From Larix sibirica (taxonomy: Eukaryota; Streptophyta; Pinopsida; Pinales; Pinaceae), in contig NWUY0300039093.1 in the NCBI GenBank assembly GCA_004151065.3, forward strand, positions 12,519 to 22,962: a DNA stretch of 10,444 nucleotides, in the 5' to 3' direction. The notes under the pieces were generated by a model. It made no database searches, had not been told where the DNA came from, and saw nothing but the letters and a program-made list of their open reading frames with translations. This document shows positions 8,546 through 10,444 of this stretch, in pieces (position 1 is the stretch's first letter; every line of letters starts with the position of its first letter). The position numbers and the translations under genes are program-made.

Positions 8546-10035
8546 CCGTTTTTACCAAACAACTGTACTTCTATCTGCTAGTCTTCATCAGCTTATTCTT
8601 CTGAAATTGACCCACCAATATACTTAGATACACCCAAATCAACAACTATCACTACCAGTCAATCATTTCCTTTTATTCATTCTATAGAAAAATTAGTGTC
8701 TATAGCTGAAGACTCAACTGATTTTGGTGACGATGCTGTAGTAGTGTTGGAATACTATTGTTTCAACAAGAGAAGAAATAAAATTCTAAGTAAATATCCT
8801 AAGAGTACCATTCAAGGTGAATTTCAAGTTGGGCCAGTGGCAAATCAGATCATATGGAAATAAAAAATTGATGATCCCTATAGGGAAGTAATAGAAGTTG
8901 GTGCAACAATGGGAGCCTTTGCTAGGGCTAATTTTGACTCTGTGTCTACTCTCAATCGAGCACTTGAAGAATAGAAGGCCAAGGATTTGGCATTGCAAGA
9001 TGAAAAGGACTCCCACATCACCTGGAACAAATAAGTAGAAGACCTCAAAGCCTAGAATGAGTCAATAGTGCAAAATCGGCAAGTGCAAAGCCAACAGTTA
9101 ACACAACAGAAGGTGATTTCAGAGACCAAAGTAATTGAACAAGCTACTAGCTTGGCTGATATAGAGATGTAGGTTGAACAAGTTAAAGACTCAAATTACT
9201 TATCTTATTTATTTAATTTAATTGTGGAATATTTTAAAGATGAATCCTGTTCATGTAATGATTTGTTGAGACAAACCCCTATTTCATATTTTCTAGGTCT
9301 TAATGAGGCTCAAGATGACTTTAATTCTTTTGAGTGTATGTAAGATATTCTTGTTGATCATTTTTATAGACATAAAAAATAACATTCGTCTTATGAAAAA
9401 TTGTGTGAATGGAAAGCTCATTTGAAAAATGCCCCACAAATGTTGCCTCATTTGGATGCAGTCAAATTGATGAGAGCCCGTATCTCTATTAAGTCTTGGG
9501 GACTTGTTTGTGATGAAGTATCCCATATGATTGAGAAGGGCCTGAAAATTTGTGCTAGGCAATGGATGTTGATGGATAATCACATGGAAAGCAAGGAGAT
9601 TCCAACTTCCATTGAGTTGGCAGAGTTGGTGCCAACAAATCTAAGGATCGCTGAGGTGGATGAACAAAGAGATCAAACAACAAGGCGATCCGAGATGCTA
9701 CCCAATTGTACATCTCATTATTCCAGTCTTTTATTTCAACTCCCACTCAGTTAACAACCACGTTGCATGGATTCCTTGATTCCTAGTCTAATATCTGAAC
9801 TAAATATGTTAGACCCTATTTGTGCAAAAATCAGTTACAGCTTGAAAATGTGAGCTATCCTGATGTCATGGAGATGTGGGATACATACACTGCATGGAAA
9901 TATTATTTCACCAATCCAGATCAGGTTAGTTAGGGTCTTTATTCTTAGATTCGGAAATTCAATCCTTCTTTTCAGGATCTATTTTTCCCATGTAATTTTA
10001 ATTATATAGACCTCAAAATAGGAGGGGGATGGGGA
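8546..10035 (+). pseudogene. Unrecognised coiled-coil protein fused in frame to ORFb copy B
   Basis: One frame holds from about 8500 to TAA 9752-9754 without an indel, broken only by eight TAG or TAA codons (8579, 8861, 8972, 9032, 9053, 9170, 9341, 9380). After a Ser/Thr-rich start come EDSTDFGDDAVVVLEYY and a basic patch (NKRRNKILSKYPKS). At about 8950-9190 lies a Gln/Glu/Lys/Leu-rich stretch with heptad-like spacing (LALQDEKDSHI, VQSQQLTQQKVISETKVIEQ), probably a coiled coil. The longest clean part, 9401-9754, gives 117 residues (MCEWKAHLKNAPQML, IKSWGLVCDEVSHMIEKGL, MESKEIPTSIELAELVPTN). A one-base shift near 9827 allows the frame to continue as QLQLENVSYPDVMEMWDTY towards the G-rich tract at 10020. 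I do not recognise the family. It may be an extra ORF of a retrotransposon or captured host sequence. Confidence 0.5.
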
Positions 10036-10036
10036 A
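10020..10036 (+). promoter_or_regulatory. Polypurine-tract-like sequence
   Basis: AGGAGGGGGATGGGGAA is purine-only except one T and follows directly on the coiled-coil reading frame. LTR elements carry such a tract just before the 3' LTR as primer for plus-strand DNA, and a TG (10041) that could open an LTR lies four bases on. No second LTR copy is in the window to confirm it; it could also be plain coding sequence or 3' untranslated sequence. Confidence 0.45.
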
Positions 10037-10040
10037 CTCC

Positions 10041-10444
10041 TGATGTAATTTTTTGTATTAGACTTTGTGGAATGCTCTGTCTCTTTGAGACCGGTATGAA
10101 ATTTTTTGCACGCTTGTTAATGAAATATGGTATGTTGTTTGTATTTGTTTCCAACACATGATCAGATACATTTTTCTTGTTTTGATTAAGTTCCTCTTAT
10201 GTTATTCATTAACTAATCTATCTTAGATGTTAATAATTTATGGAAATGATTGTTCACTATGAATGTTTTCTATGAGTGTATTGTGAAGAGAGTGTATTGA
10301 ATGTTTTCATTTATTCCTGTGCATGACACATTTCCTTTGTGAGTTATTAGCACTTTGAGATACTAACTATTTACCTTTATTAAATGATAGGTTTTATTGA
10401 TTTAGATGCTTTGTCTCTCCAATCTTAAAAATGATACAATTTAA
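10041..10444 (+). repeat. AT-rich non-coding tail: possible 3' LTR start or 3' untranslated region
   Basis: From TGATGTAATTTTTTG onward no reading frame or protein similarity is seen. The text is T-rich with AATGAAAT near 10120, of the kind found around plant polyadenylation sites, which fits either an LTR or the 3' end of a transcribed gene. A short mirrored pair of repeats lies at 10261-10308: GAATGTTTTC twice (10261-10270, 10299-10308) enclosing GAGTGTATTG twice (10274-10283, 10290-10299). No matching LTR is found elsewhere in the window. Confidence 0.35.

Noticed and set aside
2340-9400. A variant genetic code reading TAA and TAG as Gln
   Set aside because: TGA stops occur too (18, 3479, 5921, 7095), about ten frameshifts break the same genes, catalytic residues are lost, and the gene families are those of ordinary plant nuclear DNA.
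1-10444. CRISPR arrays, tRNA or rRNA genes, bacterial-type operons
   Set aside because: No regularly spaced short repeats, no cloverleaf-like tRNA sequence and no rRNA stretch were seen; the content is that of decayed plant retrotransposons.

Overview
The window looks like nuclear, repeat-rich DNA of a seed plant. It is AT-rich, has no intact host gene, and nearly every coding trace belongs to decayed Ty3/Gypsy LTR retrotransposons of the non-chromodomain (Tat/Athila-like) type. The plant assignment rests on a degenerate primer-binding site of the tRNA-Asp class used by many plant elements, on a plant-type 'archaeal' RNase H domain, and on the gag and reverse transcriptase families. The species cannot be told; one base (1066) is undetermined.

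Layout. (1) Positions 1-872, minus strand: 5' part of a gag gene with three in-frame stops and no frameshift, running off the left edge. Behind it lie its tRNA-Asp-like primer-binding site (945-962) and the end of its 5' LTR, whose CA falls at 967-966. The LTR continues rightward with an unresolved far end; no gene is seen in 873-1848. (2) Positions 1849-7259, plus strand: a second, unrelated Ty3 element. It begins with an unrecognised ORF ('ORFa'), overlapped in the -1 frame by a Gln/Pro-rich leader ('ORFb') that runs into gag. Then come a dead retropepsin, an RNase H of the additional (aRNH) type, and a reverse transcriptase cut off after the palm domain. The usual second RNase H, integrase and 3' LTR are absent. 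(3) Positions 7285-8545, plus: a second copy of the ORFa/ORFb module, about 85-90 percent identical by eye to 1849-3105. (4) Positions 8546 to about 10035: here ORFb continues not into gag but into a different reading frame coding a coiled-coil protein I do not recognise. (5) Positions 10020-10444: a G-rich polypurine-tract-like stretch followed by AT-rich non-coding sequence that may be the start of a 3' LTR or a 3' untranslated region.

Nothing here is likely to make a functional protein. The plus-strand element once encoded capsid, protease, RNase H and reverse transcriptase as one polyprotein. The most interesting points are the ORFa/ORFb module found twice but joined to two different downstream modules, the -1 overlap kept in both copies, the RNase H lying upstream of the reverse transcriptase, and the long indel-free coiled-coil frame.
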